From contig JADJXM010000020.1 in NCBI GenBank assembly GCA_016715865.1, positions 32,642 to 96,641 on the forward strand: DNA of 64,000 nucleotides, in the 5' to 3' direction. Shown here in pieces: positions 42,332 to 51,957 of the stretch. Under the pieces are notes generated by a model. That model did not search any database and was not told where the DNA came from. It saw only the letters and a program-made list of their open reading frames with translations. This DNA is from Acidobacteriota bacterium (GTDB taxonomy: Bacteria > Acidobacteriota > Blastocatellia > RBC074). Both the position numbers and the translations under genes were made by a program. Numbering within the stretch: the first letter of the stretch is position 1; each line of letters starts with the position of its first letter.

Positions 42332-43351
42332 ATGGCCACTATCGACATCCGCCTGTTCGGAAAACTGAACGTATCACGCAACGGACGCGAATCTTCCGAT
42401 TCCGTCTGCGGAAAACTGCAGGAGCTGTTCGGCTTCATGCTCATGCACAGGGGCGCGCTTCATACCAGAGAGAAACTGGCCACGCTGCTGTGGTCTGACT
42501 ATTCGGCATCTCAGGCCAGGCATTGCCTGCGACAGGCTCTGTGGCAACTGAAGTCGCTGCTTGGAAATCAGCGATCATCAGACTGTGATCTGCTGGTGAT
42601 CAATTCGGACCAGGTCGGGATCAATCCGAAGGCGGATATCTGGATGGACATTTCGGCCTTCGAGCATGCATACAGCACGGTCAAAAATGTGCCGCCGGAG
42701 CAGCTGCAGTCGGATGAGATAGAGATCCTGTGCCGCGCCGCCGACCTTTACCAGGGAGACCTTCTGACGGGCTGTCATGAAGACTGGTGCCTGTGCGAGC
42801 GGGAGCGGTTTCGAGACATGTATCTGGCCATGCTCCGGAAGCTGATGGGTTATTACGAGGTTCAGGGGATGTTCGACCGCGGGCTGGAGTACGGCGAGAC
42901 ATTGCTGCGGTTCGATCATGCGCACGAACAGACGCATCGGATCATGATGAGGCTGCGTTATCTCTCGGGCGACCGGACGGGAGCGATGCATCAGTACCGC
43001 CGGTGCCGGGAGGCTCTGGAACGCGAGCTGGACGTTAAGCCGTCAGCCCGGACCGAGACGCTCTACCGGCAGGTCCTCAACGATGAGGGGAGACTTATCT
43101 CCTCCATCTCGTCACTCCCCCTGACAGAAATTGAACCTTCGACGGCCAGCCTGCCGGAGATCCTCAGTCTGCTGCAGAGACTGGTCAATATCCTGCCAGA
43201 GCTTGAAGAACGCGTCCGCCGGGAACTCGACACGATCGAGCGACGCTTCAAATTGCCGATCGAACGGAAGCTTTCCACGACTGATGGCGGGAACATCAAA
43301 ACGCGAATGAGACGCCCGTTGAGACGGCTCAGGGCGGGGCATCAGTCGTGA
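42332..43351 (+). CDS. BTAD-type (SARP-like) transcriptional regulator
   Basis: 339 aa with a strong ribosome-binding site (GAGGAGG). Residues 1-95 are an OmpR-type winged helix (IDIRLFGKLNVSRNGRESSD, TREKLATLLWSDYSASQARH, LRQALWQLKSLLG). Residues ~100-250 are the bacterial transcriptional activator domain: DISAFEHAYSTV, LYQGDLLTGCHEDWCLCERE, YYEVQGMFDRGLEYGETLLR, HEQTHRIMMRLRYLSGDRTG, MHQYRRCREALERELDVKPS (quoted in pieces). This is the DNA-binding plus BTAD layout of SARP-like activators. It lacks an ATPase or other sensor. It is convergent with the big minus-strand operon ending at 43398 and may regulate it, which is inference from position only. Confidence 0.87.
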   Translation: MATIDIRLFGKLNVSRNGRESSDSVCGKLQELFGFMLMHRGALHTREKLATLLWSDYSASQARHCLRQALWQLKSLLGNQRSSDCDLLVINSDQVGINPKADIWMDISAFEHAYSTVKNVPPEQLQSDEIEILCRAADLYQGDLLTGCHEDWCLCERERFRDMYLAMLRKLMGYYEVQGMFDRGLEYGETLLRFDHAHEQTHRIMMRLRYLSGDRTGAMHQYRRCREALERELDVKPSARTETLYRQVLNDEGRLISSISSLPLTEIEPSTASLPEILSLLQRLVNILPELEERVRRELDTIERRFKLPIERKLSTTDGGNIKTRMRRPLRRLRAGHQS

Positions 43352-43397
43352 TCCCGCCTGCATCTTCCTCTACGGAATGGGCGGCAGAATATAAACT

Positions 43398-46300
43398 TCA
43401 TTTGAGGATGCGGACCGAGCGGACGGCAACGTTGGGGCTGGTCATGGCCAGGTCCTCGAGTGTCGCCGGAGTGAGCGCAATATCGCCGGCGGCGCCCGCG
43501 CCGGCGCGGATGACGGCTGCCAGCAGGACGAGCGTATTGTTCTTGAGCCCTGTCAGATCGAGGTCAAACGAGGCGATGCCCGGCGTGAACGGATCGAGCG
43601 TCTGACCGTTGAGCGATTTTCGCCGCGTGGCATTGGTCGTCCCGACGAAGCTCCATCCGTCGCCGAAGGTCTGTGCGGTGGTCCCGCCGGCGGAGTTAAG
43701 AACGTCGTTGACGGCGCCCGTCCAGGGAACGTTGGCGCTGAACCACGTGGTGTGATCGTCCCACTTGGCCTTGTTCTTCTTTTTTGGATCGATCCATTTG
43801 AGCAGCGTGACGCGGACGTCGGCGCCGTTCATCAGATCGAGCCCGCGGTGATGGACGACTATCTCGACTTTCGACTTTTGCGGCGGAAGCGAGCATGAAG
43901 CGCTCTGCAGAGCGCCTTCTGTCAGTGGCGCAGAGAATTCGACCAGATCGGCCTCGGTCGGAGTTCCGACGCCCCACGCTTCAGCGGTCGCGTGCGGCGC
44001 GACCATGCTCAGGTTCCAGAACGCGGCGTTGATGCCGACGGTATTCGCCGCGGCCGGCGGCGGCATGATCGGCGCGCCGAGGTCGCGCAGGACTTCGTTG
44101 AAATAACCGTCCCAGATCCCTGTCGGCCTGACGCGCGGATCGCCGGTGCGGGCGCGCAGCGCGGCCTGGAATCTGCGCAGCAGTTCCCTGTTGATGCCGA
44201 CGGTCGTTCTGGTCCACGGCAGCGTCGAGGGGGCCGGACGCGACCGGGGAGCCTCGCGCGGACGCACATCGGGACTGCCATGCCACGAACGATTCGTGAC
44301 CATATCGCGCCTCTTCCCTACAGCGCGGTTGCGATAACGCAGATCGTCGTCGTGGGCGCGGAGGTAGGTCAGGTCCTGAACGTCAGCCACATCGAGCCTC
44401 AGTTCCCAGACGCCTCGCGAAGCGATGGCGGCCCGCAGCAGCATCAGACTGCCGTCCCTGAAGATGGCGAGGTCCTCGACGGCGGCCTCGGGCAGGCCGT
44501 TGACGCGTCCTTCCCACGCCCAGGTCGGCGGATTCACGCCGTGATCGGTCCGCACTCCGCGCCAGACGCCGACCGTGGTTCCGACCCAGACCTCCGCTGG
44601 AAACTCGGGATGGCAGACGATTGCCGTCACCGGCGCCGGAACGACGGCCCGCAGCCCCGTCGCATGCCATTTGTCTGTTCCGTCGAACCACCAGAGCGTG
44701 TCGATGGCGTCATTGTCCGATTTGCCGATGGTGCCGACGTAGACCGCGCCGAGCGTACCGCGCTGAGCCGGCGGTTGTCCCGCGCCGGGTGGAGGATCCA
44801 GATTTGGCGCGACGTCGGTCCAGACGGTCGATTCGCGCATCGAAGGCGGCACCGGCGGACGCTTCTTCTCCTTGCCTTCCGGCCTGAGCTGAGGCGGCAC
44901 GACTTCCGTTGTGGTCCATGTGCCCGGCGCGCCTCCGGCATCTGATCCGGCCTGGCGCTGGTAACGCAGCAGACGCTGCTCGCCGAGGACCCAGCCCACA
45001 TCGGGGCTCTGCCAGCGGCAGACTGTGATCGCTTCGCCGAACCCATCAAGGGCGGTGTTGGCTACGGGCGATGCAGTCCCGGAAGGCAGCGTGAACCAGT
45101 TGACCCCGAAATCCTCCGTGTACCAGACGCGTGTGGTTCCGAGAATCATTTGCTGAATGTCAGGCGGATCGCCGGCCGCCACGCCCCTGCGGTGGGCGAT
45201 GGTCGCCACGGACGAATAGAACGACGCCGAATTCCTCTCCGCCGCCGTCACCGGAAAGCTCATGACACCGTCCGAGGAAGCCCACCGGCCGTTGAAGAAC
45301 TGGCGCACATGCCGGACAGGGCTCAGCGGATCGAATGCGACGCCGCCACCGTCGCCGTCTCCGACGTGGTCCCAGAAGCTGTTCGATCGGCGGCTGATGA
45401 TCCCGTTGTCCTGCAGACCCGTGATCATATGGCCCTCGCAGGTCGGATGGCAGGCAATGTAGTTCGATTCGATCACGGCGAGGCCTTTGTTGACCGCGTA
45501 GAAGGCGACCTGCTTCGTCGGCTGATCGGAGCGGAAAACCCCGCCGTCACAGGCCGCCCAGAGCCGGTTGCCTCCGTTCGACCAGACCACGTCGTGCACA
45601 TCCGCATGGACTCCGACACCGACCATCGTGAACGGCGCCGGATGGCCAAAGGTGAGCACGCCACCGTTGAGCGCAACGTCACCGACCACAACAGCGCCGT
45701 CATTTGTGTTGCCTGAAGCGAGAAGCAGCGTCCCGTCGGGAGTGGTCGCCGGAAAAGTATTGCCTCCCAGCACGACCCGATTGGGAAGCGTCGGATGCGT
45801 CGTCACCGCAATGTTGTAAAAACCGAAACCGTTGCCCATGATCGCGGGCACTCCGGCCACGGCGGTAAAGGTCGGCTGGGCATTGCTTGAACAGCTGACG
45901 CGGAAGAGCAGCGGCGCGTTCGCTCCGCCGGCATCGTTGAGCACGAAGAACTGATCGGGGACGGTCGCCGGATCGACCTGGGACATGACGCCGCGCCGTT
46001 TCGCCGCCGTGGGTGGCGCGATGATGCGCTGAAAGGCGGCCGCTCCGGCATCGCGCACCCAGAGACCGGCATTATCGCCATCCTGAACCCAGACCCACAG
46101 CCTTTCCGGACGGCTCGCGTTGCCGCGCGTCCACAGGACATCCGAGCATTTGACCTTCAGCGTATCGAATGGCGGCGTCGCGACCCGCTGCCATTCATTG
46201 TTCGCGCCGCCGACAGCCGGACGCTCGAACAGTCCGACGGTGGTAGCGACAATCACTCCGTTTCCGCCGGGCTGAAGCGCGATCCGGCAGACGCCCTCAC

Positions 46301-46931
46301 CGACCAGATTCTTCGCCTCGCGCACCCACGGATCATCAGCATTGCCGGTCGCCGGATGATCGGCGATCAGCACGCCGTAGCCGCCGAGCCCGACGCCCGG
46401 CTGGGCATCCTGCCATGAGTGATGAGTTTCGCCGGTGCCGACGTAGACCACATCGTCCGCCGCCGTAGCGCCGAATGCGACAGCGATCGAACCGCAGGAG
46501 TTGCGGTGCGCCGGTCGCTTGATATCGCCGAACTGAGTAGCAGCGAATCCGCCCAATGAACGCCAGGATGCGCCTCCGTTGTCGCTGAACCATACTCCAC
46601 CGTTGCCTGATGCCGCGTAGAGGCGGTCTCCGTCCGTATGCACAGCCAGCATGTTGATGCGTCCGGTGATGCGCGAAGCTCCGATCACCTGCCCGGCAGT
46701 CACCTCGACCGGCCCGAGAGGCTGCCAGAGATGCTGGCGACCGGTGGCCGGCGCCCTCGGAATGCGACGGCCGCGCGCGGCTGGAATCTGCGGCTGGAGC
46801 GCTTCCCGGCTGGCGACCAGCGCGCCCTCGGGGTCGAACTCCGCCCTGAATCGCCGGGTGTACCGGCTCCGAGCTCCCGGATCGTCTTCCGCCTCGGGCT
46901 GACTTGCGGCCGGCCAGTCATAGCGACTCAT
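43398..46931 (-). CDS. large beta-propeller (BNR/sortilin-like) protein
   Basis: 1177 aa, no signal peptide. Residues ~70-870 contain repeated propeller blades: DRLYAASGNGGVWFSDNGGA then SWRSLGG, DDVVYVGTGETHHSW, GVIVATTVGLFERP, RLWAACDGGVFRSDQP, GTTRVWYTEDFGVNWFTLPS and EVWVGTTVGVWRGVRTDHG. These 'VYVGTxxGxxxSxDxGxxW' blades are those of sialidase-like/Vps10 propellers, typically binding or scaffolding. The C-terminal ~200 residues form a beta-sandwich-like section (QKSKVEIVVHHRGLDLMNGA, then DLTGLKNNTLVLLAAVI). Its ATG overlaps the stop of the 1336-aa gene (ATGA), making it the last gene of the operon. Its location is unclear without a signal; it may be assembled in the cytosol. Confidence 0.78.
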   Translation of the reverse strand: MSRYDWPAASQPEAEDDPGARSRYTRRFRAEFDPEGALVASREALQPQIPAARGRRIPRAPATGRQHLWQPLGPVEVTAGQVIGASRITGRINMLAVHTDGDRLYAASGNGGVWFSDNGGASWRSLGGFAATQFGDIKRPAHRNSCGSIAVAFGATAADDVVYVGTGETHHSWQDAQPGVGLGGYGVLIADHPATGNADDPWVREAKNLVGEGVCRIALQPGGNGVIVATTVGLFERPAVGGANNEWQRVATPPFDTLKVKCSDVLWTRGNASRPERLWVWVQDGDNAGLWVRDAGAAAFQRIIAPPTAAKRRGVMSQVDPATVPDQFFVLNDAGGANAPLLFRVSCSSNAQPTFTAVAGVPAIMGNGFGFYNIAVTTHPTLPNRVVLGGNTFPATTPDGTLLLASGNTNDGAVVVGDVALNGGVLTFGHPAPFTMVGVGVHADVHDVVWSNGGNRLWAACDGGVFRSDQPTKQVAFYAVNKGLAVIESNYIACHPTCEGHMITGLQDNGIISRRSNSFWDHVGDGDGGGVAFDPLSPVRHVRQFFNGRWASSDGVMSFPVTAAERNSASFYSSVATIAHRRGVAAGDPPDIQQMILGTTRVWYTEDFGVNWFTLPSGTASPVANTALDGFGEAITVCRWQSPDVGWVLGEQRLLRYQRQAGSDAGGAPGTWTTTEVVPPQLRPEGKEKKRPPVPPSMRESTVWTDVAPNLDPPPGAGQPPAQRGTLGAVYVGTIGKSDNDAIDTLWWFDGTDKWHATGLRAVVPAPVTAIVCHPEFPAEVWVGTTVGVWRGVRTDHGVNPPTWAWEGRVNGLPEAAVEDLAIFRDGSLMLLRAAIASRGVWELRLDVADVQDLTYLRAHDDDLRYRNRAVGKRRDMVTNRSWHGSPDVRPREAPRSRPAPSTLPWTRTTVGINRELLRRFQAALRARTGDPRVRPTGIWDGYFNEVLRDLGAPIMPPPAAANTVGINAAFWNLSMVAPHATAEAWGVGTPTEADLVEFSAPLTEGALQSASCSLPPQKSKVEIVVHHRGLDLMNGADVRVTLLKWIDPKKKNKAKWDDHTTWFSANVPWTGAVNDVLNSAGGTTAQTFGDGWSFVGTTNATRRKSLNGQTLDPFTPGIASFDLDLTGLKNNTLVLLAAVIRAGAGAAGDIALTPATLEDLAMTSPNVAVRSVRILK

Positions 46932-49900
46932 TGAGTTCCTCCTTCAGGTTTTTCCGGCGCGACGCGTATCCAGCCCTCTCTCAATTCGGCCGGAGTATCG
47001 GGCAGCAGCGCGGTCTGAGTCGCCGCGAGAATTGCGTCGGTGCGCCATGTTGCGGGAGTATCGCGCCAGAGAAAGTTCTGGTCCTTGCCGAAGACAGAGA
47101 CCTTGGGCAGCCGGACCTGGCCTTCCGTGTCCATGTCGGTTTCGACCAGTACAGGCCCGGTGCGCAGCGACGGCGCGATGGCGGCCAGCCCCGCCCCGAC
47201 CCAGTCGCGCGACAGCCCCAGCGAAGTGCGGGGAAGAACGCCGGAGGTCAGCGTGGCCTTGCCCGCCGGATGCATGAGCAGCGTCAGTGTCGCGGTCTGG
47301 CCGAGATGCAGATGAAGTGTGTCCGCATCGTCGCCCCCGGCGATGTAGGGATGCCTGAGGTCGACCTCTTTGGGCATGCCCTTGACGCCGGCATAGAGCC
47401 CCAGATGGCCTCGGCTGCGGCCGGCGTCAGTCGCGCTGCCGGCAATCACCTTGTCGACCAGGCGGAAGCGCGAGTAATCGTCATTGACGAAGAACCCTAG
47501 CACTCCGTCATCGCTGCGTGTCAGTTCGCCGATTCGAACCGGGAAGGAATAGCTGGCCGCGGCTGCCTCGGCGTCGGCCCATTCCTTCGCACGGGCCGGA
47601 TTCGAAAGATCGACATCGACGGGCGGTTTGAGTTCGAGACGCAGTTGAGCACGAACCACGGCGACCGGACGCCCTACCAGCCCCGCCACGTGCTCGCTGC
47701 CGAGCGCGGCGAATGTATCGACCGTCCAGAGCGTCGTATCGATCGCGCGCAGCAGAGCTGAGAGCGCGGACTCATGTTCGCCGTCCGGATCGAGAGTGGA
47801 GCCCTTGCGCGCGGCGGCATCAGCGGCGACCAGTCCGGCAGCAAGCCTGCCGAGCGCTTCCTGCGCGGGCGTCAGGCCGAAGAGCGGCCCGGCATCGGCC
47901 GGTCCTTCGCGGCCCGGCGCGATCTCCCACATGACGCCGCCGCTGACCGGCTCGTGGAGAAGTTCGCCGATCACCGAACCGTCGACTCCGAAGACCTCAA
48001 GGCTTTCGTCCAGGTGATCGGGCATGATGAAGCCCGCGACGGGATTGACCTGCAGCGCAGGCTCGATCTGATCGATGCGCGCCTCGACGCCCTCGACTCC
48101 GACCGGCGTCGCGGCATCGACGAGGCGAAACTGCCATCGAGAGGGGCGCAGCAGCCGCGGCGGAACATCGAGCGCGCCGGGACGACCGGTCAGAGACAGC
48201 CGCTCGGGAGTCGCCACCTTGTTTGTCGGGATTTCCAGCGTCCGTCCGAAGATATCGAGCAGGCGCGCCCTGGTCAGCGTGACGCATCCGGCCAGCAGCG
48301 AGTGCGGGGCCTCGACCGGCGCCGGATTGGCGACTGTTGTTCCGTCCCCCGGACGTCGCAGGCCGTCGCTGACCGGAAACCCGAGCAACTGCGTGCGGAC
48401 GCCATCGAGCGCCGCCGTCACGACGTCCAGGTTCCGTACCGCCTCGTCGAGATCGCGGAAGAGTTTCTCGGTTGGATCATCGACCTGTCCCGCGTTGATC
48501 GTATCCAGCGCGTCTTCACGTTTGAGCCAGTCTGCGATGGCGTCGTGCAGCGTCGCGGCGGCGCCGGATGTGAGCTGCGCGCGACCGCGCAGAGTGACTG
48601 AATCACCTGCGATATCCGGCTTCGTCGATTCGAGGTCGATGCTGCCGAGGCGCCAGTTTTCGATCGTCAGTGGGTCGAGTCCCTCGACCTTGACCTCCCA
48701 TTCCAGCCACATCGGGATCCACGGCTGCGCCCATGCGGTCACTCCGACGAGGTCCGGGTCGGCCCCCTTGTAGAGCGAGTACCTGCGCATCTGGTCGGCG
48801 ATCATCCGCTGACGCTGTCGCACGCCGGGTTCGACCGGAAACTGAGCTGCGCGGGCCCGCCTCTCTCGCGGCGTCGCGGGCAGCGTCGGATGAAATGCGA
48901 CCGTCGTTCCGTCGTAGGTCCCGTCCTGGCCGAACCGCAGGACCGATTCGGCCTTCAGGCGGTTGAATATCGCGGTGCGGAGAGGACCCGGCGGCGTGAT
49001 TGCGGCCGCGATCCAGGAATCGTGATATGGATCGTGGAGCAGCGCCTCGCGGGCCAGAGTGAGCACTTCGGGTGGGATTGCCCCATTGCCGAGCGAACGG
49101 ATGAATCTGTCCTTCGCGATGATGCCCGTGATCTCAGTGATGACGTGGGTCGGCCAGCGGCAGGTCAGTTTGCCGTCCTCCGAGCCGCGACCGTCGTTGT
49201 TGTGCCGCAGGCTGCGAGAGGCGCCGCGGATCGCGACCATCGGCTCATCGGGGATGGCGAACCGCGCGGCCGGGCGGTTGACCACGCGGGCTTCGGTCGG
49301 AGCGAGAACGTCACCGACCCGCGACCGCGCGATGTCATTGATCATCACCTCGGTCGCCTTGATCAGCGTCGGTTTGGTCCTGGCGAAGACGAGCTCTCCT
49401 CCAACCCCGCCCTGGGCCGCCGAACCGCGCGAATGGCGCGGCTGTGCGGCACCGGCATTGATATTAACCGCCTGCCCGGAGCCGGCTTTTGAACGATGCT
49501 TTTTGCCCAGCTTGAGCCCTCCGGTTCCGCCTGTCTGAACCCGCTGGAGAAAGCGATCGGTGCCGGCGATCTCGGCGGTCAGCGAGGTGAACGCCGCGGC
49601 GTGTTCGTGTTCTTCCAGTTCGACCAGTCCGTTGGCAGAGGCCAATGCCTCGATCTTCTGCGACGTGAATGCGGCGAGCAGCCTTTCGGTTGCACGGCGT
49701 TGATCCGGCGTTGCCTGCGGAGAAGCGGCGAAGGCCGACAGCAGATCGTCGTCATGCTGACCCAGCGCGACGCTCAGCGCGCCGGGTTGCGGCCTGCGAT
49801 CGACAGGAACCGGCCCGCTGACCGGTACGCCGTAGACCGCCCCGTGTAGCAGCGTCGAGCGCAGGTGCCAGGGCGGAGCGACGAACTGCCGCCCGGCATC

Positions 49901-50938
49901 GATGGCGAAGGCGGAGGTCGCCTTGAGAGCCTGCAGCTCCATGAACCTGGTCTCGATGGGAACGAATGCCGAGGCGCCGGTTGCTCTCGGCGCCCGCGGA
50001 GCGTTCGGAACCTTGATCGGGCGCGGGCTCGACCAGCGATCGGCCGTCGTCAGCCCGAGGGCCTTCCGCAGATCGAACTCCGCCTTCTCCTGCTGTGACG
50101 ACCAGCGCTCGTCTCCCCATTCGTACATCTGACGCCAGCGCAGCCGTTCGAGCAGTTCGTTGAGACTGTCGCTGCTTCGCGCCTTGTCGAGCGGATCTTC
50201 CGCCGGATCGCTCCACCAGCCCGCCACCAGATACGCGGCGCAATTCTGATCGACGCCACGCGGCGCCAGGCTGCCGATATCTGCAAGCGGATCGTGAAAA
50301 GCGAAACGGTTAAGCACCGCGTCGTAAACCGCCGACCAGCTGACCGATCCGCCGACCGTCCCGGTGAGCTGGCCCTTCTCGAGTGCGACGCCGGCGCGTT
50401 TTGCGTTCTGCGAGACGGCCCCTCCCTCGGTCCAAGAGCCAAGCGGCAGTGCAACCGCGCGATCAGCTTCGAGCACCCAGCCCGTCACCGTCGCATCGCT
50501 CGACCCGATCGGCAACAGCAGACGCAGCACTACCCAGCGGTCCGGCAGCAATGGCAGCGCCAGCCGGTTGGCCGACCCGTCCGCGCGCGCATCGAGCGTT
50601 CCACGCAGCAGCGCGTCCGGCATCGCCCAGTGCAGATGCACCCCGGCCGGCCGCGGAGACCCTTCCGTGAATGGATCGGGCATGCCGTCCTCGACATTCG
50701 AGACCCCGTTCTCGCCCGCCACCAGCATCGGCAGCCGCACCATCTTCTCGAGGCTCCCCGGCTCGACATAGAGCGCCTGCACGTCTATCGGCGCCAGCAG
50801 GCGGTGCTCACGGAGCAGATATTTGTCCCACGTCGAAATCTCGCTGATCTCGAGCTTCGCACGGTCGGCGGCCAGAAACCGCTTGCTGCGCGTTATCTCA
50901 CGTATGCTGCCGGCGTCGAATATTCGTCGTTCAGTCAT
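46928..50938 (-). CDS. 1336-aa protein of unknown function (DUF6603 operon)
   Basis: No signal peptide or membrane segment. It begins MTERRIFDAGSIREITRSKR. Notable parts: a Pro/Trp-rich stretch (AGVHLHWAMPDALLRGTLDA), a basic low-complexity section (KLGKKHRSKAGSGQAVNI, ~480), a middle section with a repeated beta pattern (WIPMWLEWEVKVEGLDPLTI), and a C-terminal beta-rich region (VPPRLLRPSRWQFRLVDAAT, FFVNDDYSRFRLVDKVI, HLGQTATLTLLMHPAGKATL). I recognise no catalytic motif. Its ATG overlaps the stop of the 340-aa gene and its stop overlaps the propeller gene start. A structural or scaffold role is a guess from size, overlap and lack of motifs. Confidence 0.72.
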   Translation of the reverse strand: MTERRIFDAGSIREITRSKRFLAADRAKLEISEISTWDKYLLREHRLLAPIDVQALYVEPGSLEKMVRLPMLVAGENGVSNVEDGMPDPFTEGSPRPAGVHLHWAMPDALLRGTLDARADGSANRLALPLLPDRWVVLRLLLPIGSSDATVTGWVLEADRAVALPLGSWTEGGAVSQNAKRAGVALEKGQLTGTVGGSVSWSAVYDAVLNRFAFHDPLADIGSLAPRGVDQNCAAYLVAGWWSDPAEDPLDKARSSDSLNELLERLRWRQMYEWGDERWSSQQEKAEFDLRKALGLTTADRWSSPRPIKVPNAPRAPRATGASAFVPIETRFMELQALKATSAFAIDAGRQFVAPPWHLRSTLLHGAVYGVPVSGPVPVDRRPQPGALSVALGQHDDDLLSAFAASPQATPDQRRATERLLAAFTSQKIEALASANGLVELEEHEHAAAFTSLTAEIAGTDRFLQRVQTGGTGGLKLGKKHRSKAGSGQAVNINAGAAQPRHSRGSAAQGGVGGELVFARTKPTLIKATEVMINDIARSRVGDVLAPTEARVVNRPAARFAIPDEPMVAIRGASRSLRHNNDGRGSEDGKLTCRWPTHVITEITGIIAKDRFIRSLGNGAIPPEVLTLAREALLHDPYHDSWIAAAITPPGPLRTAIFNRLKAESVLRFGQDGTYDGTTVAFHPTLPATPRERRARAAQFPVEPGVRQRQRMIADQMRRYSLYKGADPDLVGVTAWAQPWIPMWLEWEVKVEGLDPLTIENWRLGSIDLESTKPDIAGDSVTLRGRAQLTSGAAATLHDAIADWLKREDALDTINAGQVDDPTEKLFRDLDEAVRNLDVVTAALDGVRTQLLGFPVSDGLRRPGDGTTVANPAPVEAPHSLLAGCVTLTRARLLDIFGRTLEIPTNKVATPERLSLTGRPGALDVPPRLLRPSRWQFRLVDAATPVGVEGVEARIDQIEPALQVNPVAGFIMPDHLDESLEVFGVDGSVIGELLHEPVSGGVMWEIAPGREGPADAGPLFGLTPAQEALGRLAAGLVAADAAARKGSTLDPDGEHESALSALLRAIDTTLWTVDTFAALGSEHVAGLVGRPVAVVRAQLRLELKPPVDVDLSNPARAKEWADAEAAAASYSFPVRIGELTRSDDGVLGFFVNDDYSRFRLVDKVIAGSATDAGRSRGHLGLYAGVKGMPKEVDLRHPYIAGGDDADTLHLHLGQTATLTLLMHPAGKATLTSGVLPRTSLGLSRDWVGAGLAAIAPSLRTGPVLVETDMDTEGQVRLPKVSVFGKDQNFLWRDTPATWRTDAILAATQTALLPDTPAELREGWIRVAPEKPEGGTQ

Positions 50939-51957
50939 AAATTCACCTTCACGATGCTGTCCGAGACGGTCGTCTTCCAGTCCTTGAGAGAGATCGTCAC
51001 CTTGAACTTGTCCAGCTCGAAGAACTTCACTCCTTCGTCGTCTTTCGGATCGCCGAAGACCTGCCGATAAGGGAATCTCAGCATCTGCAGGGCGTATTCG
51101 TTCGGTTCGAGCGAGCCGCCTGAGTTGGGCGCCTTGGCCGCGAGCAGTTTTCTCAATTCTGTGACGTTGATAACTCCCGGCGCGTTCTTGCGAAACGGCA
51201 CAACGACAGAGTTGCCGGCCGTGAACTCATCCGTCGGAGGCTTGGGATCTCCAGTATTGTTGTCGCGAACCTTGACCCGGCGCTGATTGGGCGGATCATT
51301 CTCCGCAATCCTGACTCCGAACTGGATGCCCTGGCGCGGCTCCTCGATGTGCACCACGGCCGGAACTCCGTCGAAGAGGACCAGCAGCACGGCCGGCGCG
51401 AGGCGCTCCATGCGCAACACCTTCATCCGGTCCGGATGCGATTCGGCAGCCGTGGTCAGCGCGTCGTCGGCGATCACGTCCCTCGAATAAGCCCGCACGT
51501 GCAGGTTCGGCCAGCCCGAGACCAGGCGCGAGCGCATCAGAAAACCGGTGATCGTCCCGCCCTTGTCCTGCAGGCGCGCTTCCTCCTTCGGCCTGCGGAT
51601 CGCCCGCTCGGCCTCATCGACTTCATTGCGGATGTGCGGATAGACGGCCTCGAGCTGCACGCGGTCGACGGTCGTGATCGTCGCCACGCTCAGCACGCCC
51701 TGCACCAGCGCGTCGGTCCAGGCACGATCGATATAGAAGAACCTGATCGTTTCGATCGGCAGCAGATCGGCATCCGGCACGATGTAGCTGAACGGCACTC
51801 CGTGAAGCAGGCGCAGGCGGGCGAGAAAGCGGCGGATCTCTCCCGGAGTCACGTGATCACCGTCGTCCGGGTCGTGATCCTTGACCAGTCCCTTGTACTC
51901 AGCGACCGCGGAGACGACCGCGTTGATTGCGATCTTCGAGTCCACGTATTTCGGCAT
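50935..51957 (-). CDS. 340-aa protein of unknown function (DUF6603 operon)
   Basis: Starts MPKYVDSKIAINAVVSAVAE. The first half is helical with LRLLHGVPFSYIVPDADLLP and IETIRFFYIDRAWTDALVQG. The second half mixes strands and helices (HVRAYSRDVIADDALTTAAE, ERLAPAVLLVLFDGVPAVVH, IEEPRQGIQFGVRI). The C-terminus has KFFELDKFKVTISLKDWKTT. No motif I know is present and there is no export signal. It is tightly packed between the 658-aa gene (stop/start TGATG) and the 1336-aa gene (ATGA), so the three are likely made in fixed ratio. Confidence 0.72.
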   Translation of the reverse strand: MPKYVDSKIAINAVVSAVAEYKGLVKDHDPDDGDHVTPGEIRRFLARLRLLHGVPFSYIVPDADLLPIETIRFFYIDRAWTDALVQGVLSVATITTVDRVQLEAVYPHIRNEVDEAERAIRRPKEEARLQDKGGTITGFLMRSRLVSGWPNLHVRAYSRDVIADDALTTAAESHPDRMKVLRMERLAPAVLLVLFDGVPAVVHIEEPRQGIQFGVRIAENDPPNQRRVKVRDNNTGDPKPPTDEFTAGNSVVVPFRKNAPGVINVTELRKLLAAKAPNSGGSLEPNEYALQMLRFPYRQVFGDPKDDEGVKFFELDKFKVTISLKDWKTTVSDSIVKVNL